A stretch of DNA of 64,000 nucleotides from Endotrypanum monterogeii. Lineage: Eukaryota > Euglenozoa > Kinetoplastea > Trypanosomatida > Trypanosomatidae. The position numbers and the translations under genes are program-made. The DNA is taken from NCBI GenBank assembly GCA_000333855.2, contig CM007323.1, forward strand, positions 1 through 64,000, given 5' to 3'. The notes beneath the pieces were generated by a model, which searched no databases, had not been told where the DNA came from, and was given only the letters and a program-made list of their open reading frames with translations. This document shows, piece by piece, positions 1 to 9,914 of the stretch. The number at the start of each line of letters is the position of its first letter. Position 1 is the stretch's first letter.

Positions 1-92
1 AACCCTAACCCTAACCCTAACCCTAACCCTAACCCTAACCCTAACCCTAACCCTAACCCTAACCCTAACCCTAACCCTAACCCTAACCCTAA
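1..92. repeat. Telomere repeat array
   Basis: Fifteen exact copies of the hexamer AACCCT (TTAGGG on the other strand) run from the first base to 90, followed by AA. This is the kinetoplastid and vertebrate type of telomere repeat. The C-rich strand reads 5' to 3' inward, so base 1 is at the chromosome end. The true array is certainly longer than what is assembled here. Confidence 0.99.
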
Positions 93-113
93 TGCCACCG
101 CCCTGTGTGATTC

Positions 114-131
114 GGGGTCGTCTCCGACCCC
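114..131. other. Subtelomeric hairpin
   Basis: GGGGTCG and CGACCCC form a perfect 7-bp inverted repeat with a 4-base loop, 22 bases inside the last telomere repeat. Its role is unknown. It could be part of a conserved telomere-associated sequence. Confidence 0.6.
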
Positions 132-2915
132 ATGTTGAATAGCTAATGAAGAAGTGGGGTGAGAAGAGAGAGGGATTTGTAGAGAGCAACATGGTATGGA
201 GAGAGTCTTCGCGACACCATTGGGAAGCGGCAAGGCAGGCACGCGACCACGACCGCGTCACCGCGTCATGATTATGCCGCCGGCCCCTCCACAGCGTTCT
301 GCCGGGCGAAGGGCACGTCAAATCGTCTTGGGGTTCTTTTTTGTGCTTTTTCTTATGGCTTGGCAGCGGTGCTGGGGATATCTCCCCCATAGCACGCGGG
401 TGGCTATCCATATCGTGCGGGATGTCGTCCCAGCGTCCTCCAGAGAGACGGCCGTCAGGTTCTAGTACTTCCGGAGATTTTCAGCTTCGATGATATTCCG
501 CCGGCTCCTTGCCGCGCCGCTCTTTTCGTAGCAGCCACAAAGTGTGCCGGACTAATGGCACGCAAATCGTTTCAACACTTCGAATCCCCAGCGACCCTGC
601 CCCATCCACACCGAAGCGAAGCGAGTAGGCGAGCGGCCTATCACGCGCACCCTCGACGAAGAAAAGCGCTAAGCTGAAATTTCTTCAAAACCGGGGTGAT
701 ATCTGTATTCACAACTTTGTTGAAGGGATGACCCGTGATTACCCCCCACTTCGCAGTGGAGAGCGCACGGCGTTTGCTCGGAGACAAAAAGATTATTTTT
801 TTTATAGTGGCGCGTTTTTTTTCTCATCGCAGGAACGCCAAATAAAGTTGATTCTTCAGCGATTCTGCTGACCCTTGGCAGAGTAGAAGTTCCCGATTAT
901 GAGGTAATTTGTTGAGATCAATTCAAAAGTGGCCTATTCAAGAATGATGGTGGGACCCGGGGCTTCTGGACTGAAGGAAACAAATTCGTGCGGTTTTGTT
1001 TTCCAAAAGTCACTGTAAAGATTTTGCCGGAGCATATTCTATGCGAAAGGCCTGCGAGCGTCTGGCAAAGAAAAGCCAGAAGAGCCCACTTAACAAACCA
1101 GCACTATGAATCCCGCAAGGTTTTTTCTCCGTAACCAACTCCCCACCATGAACCCAGGCCAGCGAGAGGCTTTAGAGATTTAAATGCGAAGCACAAAACC
1201 AATCGCAACACAGATGGAAGTGTGGGCAACTGGCGGATCAACCAATGTTCTGCAGCAAAAACTTCCCAGCTGGACTACGCACCCCCACGTACCTAGAAAA
1301 CAGCGGGCGTTTCAAAATGGAGCAGTGCAGCGCAAACGCCGTCAGCAGTAGCAGTGGTGAACTGCATAAAATATGTCGACTTTTTTTTCGAGCCAAACAA
1401 TAGTCACTTTCCGCATCTCACGGCCTAGGGAGGCTAGCGGACTTTTATTCAATGGCCAACGCAACCGCATCCCGGAGAAAAGACCATCCCAGACCCAAAG
1501 CCACGACCAGTCACCCAAGCGAGCGGCTTTTGCACCCGTTTCCAAAAAGCCGTCCATCTTGTAACTTCGTAAAAATATTTGAGAGAAAAAAATTGTGCAC
1601 GAAAAATGGCAACACAGCAACGGGGACCCTAGCACGAATTGAAGCCCATACCAAAAGGCAGCAGCGTTACATCCAAGGCGCGGAAATAAAGAAAAACACA
1701 CGTGAATTATTTTGATTAATTTTTTACGAACCAAAAAAAAAAAATGGCAGCTGTTTTGAAATCGCGCAGACGTGAATTTAGCCAGACCATATCACACAAG
1801 CGATGCGGAAAAAGTGTTGGAGATTCAGGATTACCGGAATTTTTTTTGAGAAATAAAAATTTCGTTTGAGCTTCACTGAAAAAAAATTGTTGGCAAGCCT
1901 AAGAGTGAGAGCTGCGATTCCCTTCTGTATCGGTAACCTTTGATTGTATTGTTCCCGGCTATAAATTCTTTTTTTTAACACAGAACTTTAAACAGAACGA
2001 TCAAGAGCCCATATTAAAAAAACGCGCACATAGCCAATAGAATCGAATGGGGGCGGCCACGGTGCCAACAGCGCGCGGCGCAGTAAAGTATGAAACATCC
2101 CCACTCCACAAATGCAGTTAAGATGAGGGAATTGGCTAAATGAATTGAAAACCTGTGAGGAAACAGGCGATGAGGGTCCAAAAACGGCCCGCCGAACAAC
2201 TTTTGTTATGCCCGTGAACATTGAAAAGGCAACAGATGCAGACAATCACAACGATTCAGCCAGCGCATGAAAAATGGAAATCCTTCAAATAAAACAGAGA
2301 CAAATTTCCATTTCATGGGAATTTGGGGTGGGAGGGGGGGGGGGGGAACACACCGATCCAAAAATCCGTTTCGAGCGACAATGGTGAAAATTAACAAACG
2401 GCATCCCGTTTGCTAAAAAAAATAAAGCAACATGCAGCACCACTACTCGAATTATGAGTTAATGACTGCCCCCCCCCCCATTCTCGGAGGCACCAAGACC
2501 TGTTTGAATAGAGAAAACGAATAGGAAAATTTAAAAAAGAGAACGCACCAAACCGGCTATTGCCTCACGGCTTTGCGAGAGAGGTTTCCCAATGGGTCGA
2601 ATACTAAACACAAACCGCCGCTTGGAAAACTTCATGAAAGTTTGGAAACACGAAATGGCTGCGCAAGAACCCCCTGTGGCCGTTAACTTTGAAAAAGAGA
2701 AAGTTGGTTCTCGAAAAAAAACACCCGCAGCTTTTTTCGGAAAGACGAGAAAGGCAGGGGAGTTGGAAAACAAAAATCGTGACTCCGCGAACGCCTCTGA
2801 ACGACAGCATTTGAATCTGGTGGGAAGAAAAGAAATCCATAGGATTCCGTGACGGTGTTCTCGACCGTCTGCGGCTGATAAATTTCCGCTCATCATAATT
2901 CGAAAAAAAAAGCCA

Positions 2916-2935
2916 TGAGCGGGGCATCCCGCTCA
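2916..2935. other. Short perfect hairpin in subtelomere
   Basis: TGAGCGGG and CCCGCTCA pair perfectly over 8 bp around a GCAT loop. There is no U-run or gene next to it that would suggest a terminator. It may be chance. Confidence 0.4.
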
Positions 2936-3610
2936 ATAATAAAGTTTTCTCCTGTGGTCTAATAAAGGGCGCCGCGCTGCACTGCTACGTGTCGGCATTA
3001 AAGATCAAAAACGTGCGAGTAGGGACGAAGCCTGGAGGAATGAAAAGCTCAGAGGCCGCGGTTGCCTCCCCTGTTCTTTGCATCCGGCTGTCCTGCTCGC
3101 CGGGGGGGGGGGGGCCTTTTGCCAAAAGCCGCCCCAGGTCGACAAGACAAGGCCCTTTTTCGGAACCAAGGGTTTTCAACGGCAGAGGGCGAAAGGAGCT
3201 TGTGCGGGCCAAATTCAGCCACACTCCGCTGCATCAGCATGGCTTCTTCACACAGGACTTGCTTTGCAGGCGCGAGCTTACGGCACACTGTCGACTAGCG
3301 GTTTCTGCCTCCGCAGTGCTTTGACAAAGCGCTGAGTAGTTGGGGGGCTGGTAGCTACATGGTGAAAACTCGAACAAACAAAGTGTCCGTTTCTATTTGT
3401 GCTTGAAAAGTGTCTCTTGGGGATGTGAAAGGTTCATGTAGATCTCGTACGTTTTTTCGTCAGTGGAGTGCGCACGCCAGTGAGACGTAGACCCTTTCTA
3501 ACCACTAACCCTTACAAAGCCCATGCAGGCTCAGAGCGACCATGAAAAACAGATGAACCTTTTTCTCGAACTGTACCCTTGAACATTCTCTTTTTTGCTT
3601 TCATGAACTT

Positions 3611-3644
3611 GTTTTTCCTCTACTAACTACACTCTGTTGAAAAG
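3611..3644 (+). promoter_or_regulatory. Probable spliced-leader acceptor for first gene
   Basis: A T/C-rich tract is followed by the AG at 3643-3644, leaving a 5' UTR of 20 bases before the ATG at 3665. Confidence 0.4.
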
Positions 3645-3664
3645 ACCCCGTACTAAACCTTGGG

Positions 3665-4471
3665 ATGAGCACTGCAGCGAATGAGAAGAAGCATTTGGCG
3701 CCTCTTCTTGAATTTTTAAGATACGTTAGTGAACAAGGCAAGTGCCAAAAGTTCAGATTCCCGCGACGTATTAATGGTGCAGGCGACCAGAAGGGTGATT
3801 CATCTGATTATGCTAGTAATGGTGATTCGTTGGCGTCTGGGCAAGAAATCCACTACAGCGTCTACCACCTTAGCAGTACCGAAAGGTCGTCATCTGTGTC
3901 GCGCGACACCGCTGTCGAATTGTCACCTGCACGAGATAGATGGAAGCGGGGTCGTTCGGAGGATGAACCTTCTGAACTGACAGTAGGCTCATATGCACCT
4001 ATAAGCTGTGAGCTGAACTCGATGGAAGCCGGAAAGGGCTGTTTCACCTCTAAATACTTGGATTTTTCACTCTTGGATCTCGGGTTGGTGCCCATGATAC
4101 CGGCCACCGAAGTAACCCTTTCAAAGGATGTTGCAAAACAAATACAAGGTATGAGGTGCTGTTATGTTGTTCCTGGTACTTCGATGGTTGTTACAGGTGA
4201 TATCGTGGATGTCAGCTTGGCGTCAAATACAGTTCTCGTTTCGCCTGACCGTGGAATACGAGTTGGACTCGGTTGGGTGTCGATTCGACGTGTTTTTCAC
4301 ATTCCTACGAACCTTACAGCAGTCCAACAAGAAGCCGCTTTCCGAATTCAACGCATCGTTAACGCGGAGCGGCGAGGGGAAAGGACACCAACCTTTTCAC
4401 CTGTTCAGCTTGGTGAGAATGCAGAGGGCTTTCCGTCATTCCCCTCGTCGTTCGAACGTTTGGAACCCTAA
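3665..4471 (+). CDS. Hypothetical protein, telomere-proximal gene
   Basis: This 268-residue protein starts at a true ATG just after a plausible splice acceptor and is the first gene of the + strand unit. I recognise no family. Residues about 30-125 are rich in Ser, Asp and Glu and look disordered. Residues about 130-220 are more hydrophobic and look folded, with a run of short valine-rich stretches (VVPGTSMVVTGDIVDVSLAS) suggesting a small beta-rich domain. The tail from about 225 is charged and then Pro/Ser-rich. There is no signal peptide or membrane segment. Its support is the length of the frame, its position and the acceptor. A fast-evolving Leishmania-specific protein is likely. Confidence 0.65.
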   Translation: MSTAANEKKHLAPLLEFLRYVSEQGKCQKFRFPRRINGAGDQKGDSSDYASNGDSLASGQEIHYSVYHLSSTERSSSVSRDTAVELSPARDRWKRGRSEDEPSELTVGSYAPISCELNSMEAGKGCFTSKYLDFSLLDLGLVPMIPATEVTLSKDVAKQIQGMRCCYVVPGTSMVVTGDIVDVSLASNTVLVSPDRGIRVGLGWVSIRRVFHIPTNLTAVQQEAAFRIQRIVNAERRGERTPTFSPVQLGENAEGFPSFPSSFERLEP

Positions 4472-5209
4472 CGGGAAGAAAGTGGGTGTATATTAATACT
4501 GGTCGGGTGCTTACTGTTACAATGTCCGAATGGTAAAAGAGATAATCTACCAACCCCTTGAAGTCAGCATCTGCTCCAGATTCGTCGTACGTCTCGCGGT
4601 TTTAACCCCAGTACCATCTCGAGTGTAATTCGCAAACTTTTTCTTCCCGTTTCTTTTTCCGTGCCCTTCCTTGTTTTTTTACTTTACATATTAGCGCTTC
4701 TCTGGGTAGTTTTCTCTTTCGATTTTTTTTTCTTTCGATGGGTATGAGTGGTGTGTAAACTTTTCACATCCAGTTTTGCAGGTTTTCTTTGAAGCAAAAA
4801 AAAAAAGAATTATGGGACTTTCGGGGCTCATCACTTTAGGTAGCGTGCGCGTGTCTGTGACGATTAGTTTCGTAGGTCTAATCAGATGACTATGGTGTGC
4901 ACTAGCAGCTTTTGTAGCTCTTGCGGCATTTTTTTCAAAGACAGACAAGGATCTTTATGTATTTTTTGAGTTTAATTATTTTTATCTATTCGTCTGATGG
5001 GACCTAGGTTCAAGCTGGGTCGGTTTTTCTTTTATATGAAGTGTCTCAAGGGGATTTTTTTTTTCTACCCTATTTTCTCACCTGCTTTCCTCATGGACGA
5101 TATCATCCCTCTAGACTGTATTGTATACGTGATTCGCCTTCCACACTAACGGATCTCAGCCGATCAACCATTTTTTTTTTTTATCAAGAAGGGATTATAA
5201 AGATTTGCC
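4472..5209. other. Spacer, first gene to PGDH
   Basis: T-rich spacer with several runs of 8-13 T. No gene is seen. The minus-strand frame at 4691-4948 is low complexity and not credible. Confidence 0.6.
5170..5188 (+). promoter_or_regulatory. Spliced-leader acceptor for PGDH
   Basis: A run of T is followed by the AG at 5187-5188. The 5' UTR is 21 bases and the next ATG is that of PGDH, which supports the chosen start. Confidence 0.6.
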
Positions 5210-6454
5210 ATGGAGCCTGTCGTCACAGGACCTCCCTATCATGCCCTTTTGCTGGAGGGCATAAACTCAAAAGCGAAAGAGCTTTTGGAGTCGAAAGGTT
5301 GTATCGTGGAGTGTATACCCAGAGCGCTGGAGGCTGATATCCTGATGGAGAAGATCAAAGATGTTCACTTTCTTGGCATCCGCAGCAAAACGCGTGTATC
5401 ACGTGAATTGCTTGACGTAGCGCCCAAGCTTCTTGCTATCGGCTGCTTTTGCATTGGGACGAACCAAGTGGACCTGGAGTACGCAAATAAACGTGGTGTG
5501 GCGGTGTTCAACTCTCCGTTTGCAAACACCCGCAGTGTTGCAGAGCTGGTAATGGGCGAAATTATCGCTCTGGCGCGAAAGATGACACAACGCAGCGAAG
5601 AAGTGCATCGCGGTGTGTGGAACAAAACTCATTTGGGCTGCTACGAGGTGCGCGGTAAAACACTGGGCATTGTTGGCTACGGGCATATCGGTTCACAGAT
5701 TGGTGTACTTGCAGAGGCCTTCGGTATGAATGTGATTTTTTACGACGTCGTTCCTACTTTGGTGATTGGCAACGCCACAAAGTTCACGAACATCAACGAT
5801 CTTCTCACTTTCTCCGATTTCGTGACGATTCATGTACCGGAGACGGAGATCACCAAGGGAATGATAGGGAGGGAGCAAATCAGACTGATGAAGAAAGGCT
5901 CCTATCTTATCAATGCGAGTCGTGGTACAATCGTTGATATCAGTGCTTTGGCAGAGGCACTGCGGGAAGGACACCTCGCTGGAGCTGCGATTGACGTCTT
6001 CCCAGAGGAGCCTGGCTCAAATCAGGAGCTACACAAAACACCCCTCCAGGGTTTGGCAAACGTGATTTTGACACCACACATCGGCGGGTCCACGTGCGAA
6101 GCACAAGAAGCCATCGGATTGGAGGTGGGGACGGCGCTCGCTGAGTTTGTGACCCGTGGCACGACTGCAGGAGCCGTCAATTTCCCGCAGTTGGTACCTC
6201 CACCGGTGGAAAAGGCAAGTTTTCGCCTTACTAATGTTCACCGAAATGTGCCTGGTGCACTCAAGGATATAAACAAGATTGCAGTGGATTTGGACTGCAA
6301 CATTCGTATGCAGTTTCTCTCAACCAGCGGGTCGATTGGCTACCTTATTATGGATGTTGACAAAGATGTGGCTGTGGAGTTTCAAAAGCGTATGGCAGCA
6401 CTCAAGTGCAGTCTCCGCACGTTGATCATTGGGTGGCCTACTGCGGTAGATTAA
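5210..6454 (+). CDS. PGDH: D-3-phosphoglycerate dehydrogenase
   Basis: It oxidises 3-phosphoglycerate to 3-phosphohydroxypyruvate with NAD, the first step of serine synthesis. The 414 residues fit the E. coli SerA type (410) rather than the longer mammalian type. The NAD loop GYGHIG is at 156-161, with Asp179 where NAD preference is set. The catalytic set is Arg238, Glu267 and His290, each two less than the E. coli numbers. A C-terminal ACT domain (about 338-410) keeps His344, Asn346 and Asn364, the residues that bind the inhibitor serine in E. coli, so feedback control by serine is expected. The C-terminus AVD is not a glycosomal signal and no N-terminal one is evident, so a cytosolic location is likely. 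T. brucei lacks this pathway, as I recall, so the gene marks a Leishmania-like lineage. Confidence 0.96.
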   Translation: MEPVVTGPPYHALLLEGINSKAKELLESKGCIVECIPRALEADILMEKIKDVHFLGIRSKTRVSRELLDVAPKLLAIGCFCIGTNQVDLEYANKRGVAVFNSPFANTRSVAELVMGEIIALARKMTQRSEEVHRGVWNKTHLGCYEVRGKTLGIVGYGHIGSQIGVLAEAFGMNVIFYDVVPTLVIGNATKFTNINDLLTFSDFVTIHVPETEITKGMIGREQIRLMKKGSYLINASRGTIVDISALAEALREGHLAGAAIDVFPEEPGSNQELHKTPLQGLANVILTPHIGGSTCEAQEAIGLEVGTALAEFVTRGTTAGAVNFPQLVPPPVEKASFRLTNVHRNVPGALKDINKIAVDLDCNIRMQFLSTSGSIGYLIMDVDKDVAVEFQKRMAALKCSLRTLIIGWPTAVD

Positions 6455-7407
6455 AACACAGTCACATACTGTACATCTAGATCGAGAGGTATTGACGCTT
6501 ACCGGCACTTTGTTTTTTTTCTTTTTTTTCATGAGCGAGTCTTTTTTTTTCCTGCTAAGTTGACGAATTTCACCTATACAGGCTCCCATTATGACTATTA
6601 TGTACTCGTAGTGATTCTGAGATTGACGATCCTCTTCCCCGTGTCACTTTCTTTTTTATTCAAGAACCTTTGAGACGCTCTCTGCTCACTGAAGCACATC
6701 TCGCCGGTGTTCCAGCTGTTCACGTTTTTTTTTTAGTGCCACCGGCTTATGGAGTCGGAGCTGCTTTTTTCTTTTTTTTTCTCTGGTATGGAAGCGTGAG
6801 AAGCCTGCAATATGAAAAGGCACTTTGCTGACCTTCGTCGAAGGGCTGTCGCTCACTTGTTTCTTGTGACGATGCTTCCAGCATCTCAGCACCATGAATT
6901 ATGAGGAGTACCATTTTAGCAAACCAAAATTCGGGAGCATCTCTGGTGAGATTTAGATTGTTTAAATTCCCCTGGAGATGCCAGATGTTGCTCTGGCCTG
7001 GAGGATGTGCAAAAGGGATGGCGCTACCACGAGTATAGTACGTGGCGTCTCGCTGGAGAGCAAATACTGTGGGTGTCTTATGATTTTCTGCGCTGCACTC
7101 GTAACGAGTGGGACATTGGATGATGCTCCGGCTGTGCGCTACGGTGCAGTAATGTACTGTATGGCGCCAAACAATCTTTGGGGTTTATCAGCCCTGAGCC
7201 ACGCAAACGTGTTGAACCACTGATGGTAACGCGCTCCTCACAGTTCCGCTGCTGGCCCGCACCTCATTCCGTTTCTTTATATAAATAAATATATATATAT
7301 ATATATATATATATTTCCCTCCGTGCTTTCCACCCCTCTTCAGTAGGCGAAGAAGAGACAGTGGAAATCGGTTCTGCCTTCAGTCTCCTCGTGACTTATC
7401 GCGAAGA
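6455..7407. other. Spacer, PGDH to aminotransferase
   Basis: No gene is seen. It holds several T runs and a (TA)n tract at about 7289-7314, directly before the splice acceptor of the next gene. Confidence 0.6.
7313..7343 (+). promoter_or_regulatory. Spliced-leader acceptor for aminotransferase
   Basis: A C/T tract is followed by the AG at 7342-7343. No ATG lies between it and the start at 7408. Confidence 0.6.
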
Positions 7408-8553
7408 ATGACCACCTGTAAAAGATCGATTCTTTTTACTCCGGGTCCATTGATGACCTCGGAGACAGTGAAGAAGGCCATGTTGACTGACTACGCCAGT
7501 CGCGATATTCGCTTCATGGAAGCAGTCAAGTTTGTTCGTGATGAGGTTATCGCACTTGCCAAAGTAGACCCCCAAAAGTGGGTGTGTATTTTGCAACAAG
7601 GTGCAGGGACAATGGGCATTGAAGCAGCCATGTCAACCTTGTTTCCGCCTACAGGTGGCAAGTTTTTTCTCATTAACTCTGGCAAGTACTCCGAAAAGCA
7701 AGAATATGTGGCGAAACGTTTGAAGTTCCCTCTAGTGATGCTGAGGCTCGGTGAGGGCGAGGAGCTACAAATAAGTAGCCTTGTGTCTGTCATGCGTGCC
7801 AACCCAGATATCAGCACTGTGGGTCTCGTTCACCACGAAACCAGCACGGGAATGGTATACCCAGTAGAAGAAATAGCTGAGGTAGTTCGACGTGAGCTGC
7901 CTCAGGCAAAGATCATCATCGACGGCATTAGCGCATTCGGTGGTATATCGTGCGACTATGACAAGGCGTGCGATGTGCTCGTTGCAGCGCCGAACAAATG
8001 CTTACACAGCGTACCAGGAATTTCGATCATCCTCGCCCGCCGCGCAGTTGTCGAGGCTGCGAAGGGGTGGGCTCGTGGCGCGACACTCGATCTCAGCATG
8101 CAGCTGAAGTCGTTCGATAGAAGTGGCCAGTTCGCCGTCACGCCACCCGTTCACGTCCTGATGGCGCTACAACAAGCGCTGGTGGAGTACAGACAGGACG
8201 GCGGATTGGTGGGAAGGCAAAACACATACAAAGCAAAAGCTCACTTGGTGCGCAAAGCCGTGAAGGCAATGGGTTTCACACTTTTCTTGGATGAAAACCG
8301 ACCGAGCTGCGCAGACGTGGTAGTGTGTGTGAATATGCCCACAGATCCCCGCTGGAACTTTAAAAAGTTCTACACTTTTCTCAATGAGCGAGGTCTAATT
8401 ATTTACCCTGGAAAAGCGTCGAGGGCGGAAACGTTCCGTTTTGGTATCATTGGACACACTTCGCTCGCTGACTGTGACCGTCTCATGAGGTGTGCCAAGG
8501 AGGCGCTACAGTCTATGGGTATCGACCACCTCCAACCACAGAGCAAGATGTAA
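7408..8553 (+). CDS. PhnW-like class V aminotransferase with glycosomal signal
   Basis: The 381-residue protein belongs to fold-type I, class V PLP aminotransferases and resembles 2-aminoethylphosphonate:pyruvate aminotransferase most. The N-terminus TPGPLMTS at 11-18 is typical of that family. Asp172 should hold the PLP pyridine nitrogen, Lys197 (in PNKCLHSVPG) is the Schiff-base lysine, and Arg344 (in FRFGIIGH) should bind the substrate carboxylate. The last three residues, SKM, fit the PTS1 consensus [SAC][KRH][LM], so import into glycosomes is predicted. The substrate is inferred, not proven. Alanine-glyoxylate, serine-glyoxylate and phosphoserine aminotransferases share the fold. The preceding gene makes phosphohydroxypyruvate, which a class V enzyme transaminates in other organisms, but gene adjacency here is weak evidence. 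Confidence 0.85.
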   Translation: MTTCKRSILFTPGPLMTSETVKKAMLTDYASRDIRFMEAVKFVRDEVIALAKVDPQKWVCILQQGAGTMGIEAAMSTLFPPTGGKFFLINSGKYSEKQEYVAKRLKFPLVMLRLGEGEELQISSLVSVMRANPDISTVGLVHHETSTGMVYPVEEIAEVVRRELPQAKIIIDGISAFGGISCDYDKACDVLVAAPNKCLHSVPGISIILARRAVVEAAKGWARGATLDLSMQLKSFDRSGQFAVTPPVHVLMALQQALVEYRQDGGLVGRQNTYKAKAHLVRKAVKAMGFTLFLDENRPSCADVVVCVNMPTDPRWNFKKFYTFLNERGLIIYPGKASRAETFRFGIIGHTSLADCDRLMRCAKEALQSMGIDHLQPQSKM

Positions 8554-9067
8554 ACTTGCCTCTACATGATTGTAGTGGCATACCAAAAAGTCTATCAGCT
8601 CCCATAAATAGAGTAGTGGTACTGAACGCGACTCTGGCAGCTCATTGTCATCCACCTCATCCCTCTCCCCTTTTCACCGACAGACAGGCACATGATTGGA
8701 TCCTTTGCTCCTGTTTCCTGTTTTTTTACGCATGTGAGCCTTTTGCGGGCTGTTTCCACGGATGCCGCATATCGTCAACCTGCCGATCCGAATTACAGGC
8801 TCCAGCCTTTGTGTGTGCGTGTTGGGTTCTGCTTTATACATTGCCTAATCGGTCATGAAAATGTAGATAATGGACGAGGAATGCGTCTGCAGTACTCCCC
8901 CTCCTCAATCTCTCGTTTCTGTCTGCTCTCTTAATCCGTGGGGGTGTTGTTATACCGCACCGATGAGGAGGAGGAGGAGGAAAATCGAGTGATGGGGAGG
9001 GATACGAAGGTGTTCCAGACTATCGAGGCTCAGCTGCCTGAGGACTCAAGTTCCCCCCACGCGTCTC

Positions 9068-9084
9068 GCAATGAACGTCATTGC
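9068..9084. other. Perfect 7-bp hairpin
   Basis: GCAATGA and TCATTGC pair around a 3-base loop ACG. It lies in the 3' flank of the aminotransferase. Function unknown. Confidence 0.35.
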
Positions 9085-9872
9085 AATGCCTACCCGGTTA
9101 ATGTGTCCTCTCTAGCCTCGAGGGGCCCCGATGAGACGTACACACACACCAAAGAGGAGAGGACGATCAAAGATGTATACTTGTGGTGCCTGAGTTTTGT
9201 GAGTATTAACATGCGGAGAGCTGGTGTCATGGGGAAAACTGCAGGGTGTCCGCAGGGGTTGTGCATCGACATCAGCATGGAATATTTTTACTCCGCCTGC
9301 ATCGCGCATTGGGTCAGTCGTAAGTTCCACCTGCTATTTTATTGGTATTCCAAAAATTCGATCTCATTATGTCTCCGAATTCCGTTTTTTTTTTTCTTCG
9401 TGGGTAGGTAAGAGAATCGTTTGTGTTTTTTTGCTTCCACGCCAGAAATTCTTTGTGTCCTTGCTTTGCTCATCGGTCCCAACACTTGCAGTGTACGCTT
9501 CGCTGACGACCATGTTCTACGTAGCAGTTGTTATAGAGAGCGACCCCGACATGAATCGACGCACAACCGCGAAGTGGGGTTTTCTTCCGAGGGAGGCATG
9601 CATGGGGCTTACTCACGAGGGGAGTGGCAGTGTGGAAGAGGGTGACACGTGGTATCAACGACAGTCGCCTTCATTTGGTTTGCGCGTTTGATCAAATTTG
9701 CCTAACACTGCGTGCTTGTCTCGTCCCATTTGCTTGATATTCTCGCTCCAAGGGTAGGCTAGCGACCAGTCCGACGCAATAAACACTGACCCTGTGAGAA
9801 GAGAGTCGCAGGAGTGGAGCCATCAAGAAATTCCTCCCCCCCCCAAAAAGGTGCGTGGTTCTCAACTCGATG

Positions 9873-9877
<5 letters not shown>

Positions 9878-9911
<34 letters not shown>
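9878..9911. repeat. (TA)n microsatellite
   Basis: An uninterrupted TA run of about 34 bases in a spacer. Confidence 0.9.

Positions 9912-9914
<3 letters not shown>

Larger units (their letters stand above)
93..3664. other. Gene-free subtelomere
   Basis: I see no convincing gene on either strand. Open frames are short, overlap on opposite strands and match nothing I know. The texture differs from the rest of the window: short A and T runs, little TG/CA/TA microsatellite, one C run and two G runs (2331-2346 and 3102-3114). A small stem lies at 114-131 and another at 2916-2935. Because every downstream gene is on the + strand and the telomere is upstream, transcription of the unit most likely starts in this stretch. 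No TATA-like or initiator sequence can be named. Confidence 0.6.

Noticed and set aside
196..465. 89-residue frame with a hydrophobic stretch next to the telomere
   Set aside because: No acceptor tract, no family likeness, and the frame is short for a region full of chance frames.
5210..8553. PGDH and aminotransferase as a functional operon for serine synthesis
   Set aside because: Kinetoplastid neighbours share transcripts without shared function, and the second enzyme looks like PhnW with a glycosomal signal. Kept only as a testable idea.
8938..9411. 157-residue frame with a run of Glu in the spacer after the aminotransferase
   Set aside because: Opens with GTG, Glu run comes from a GAG repeat, and overlaps other frames; no domain.
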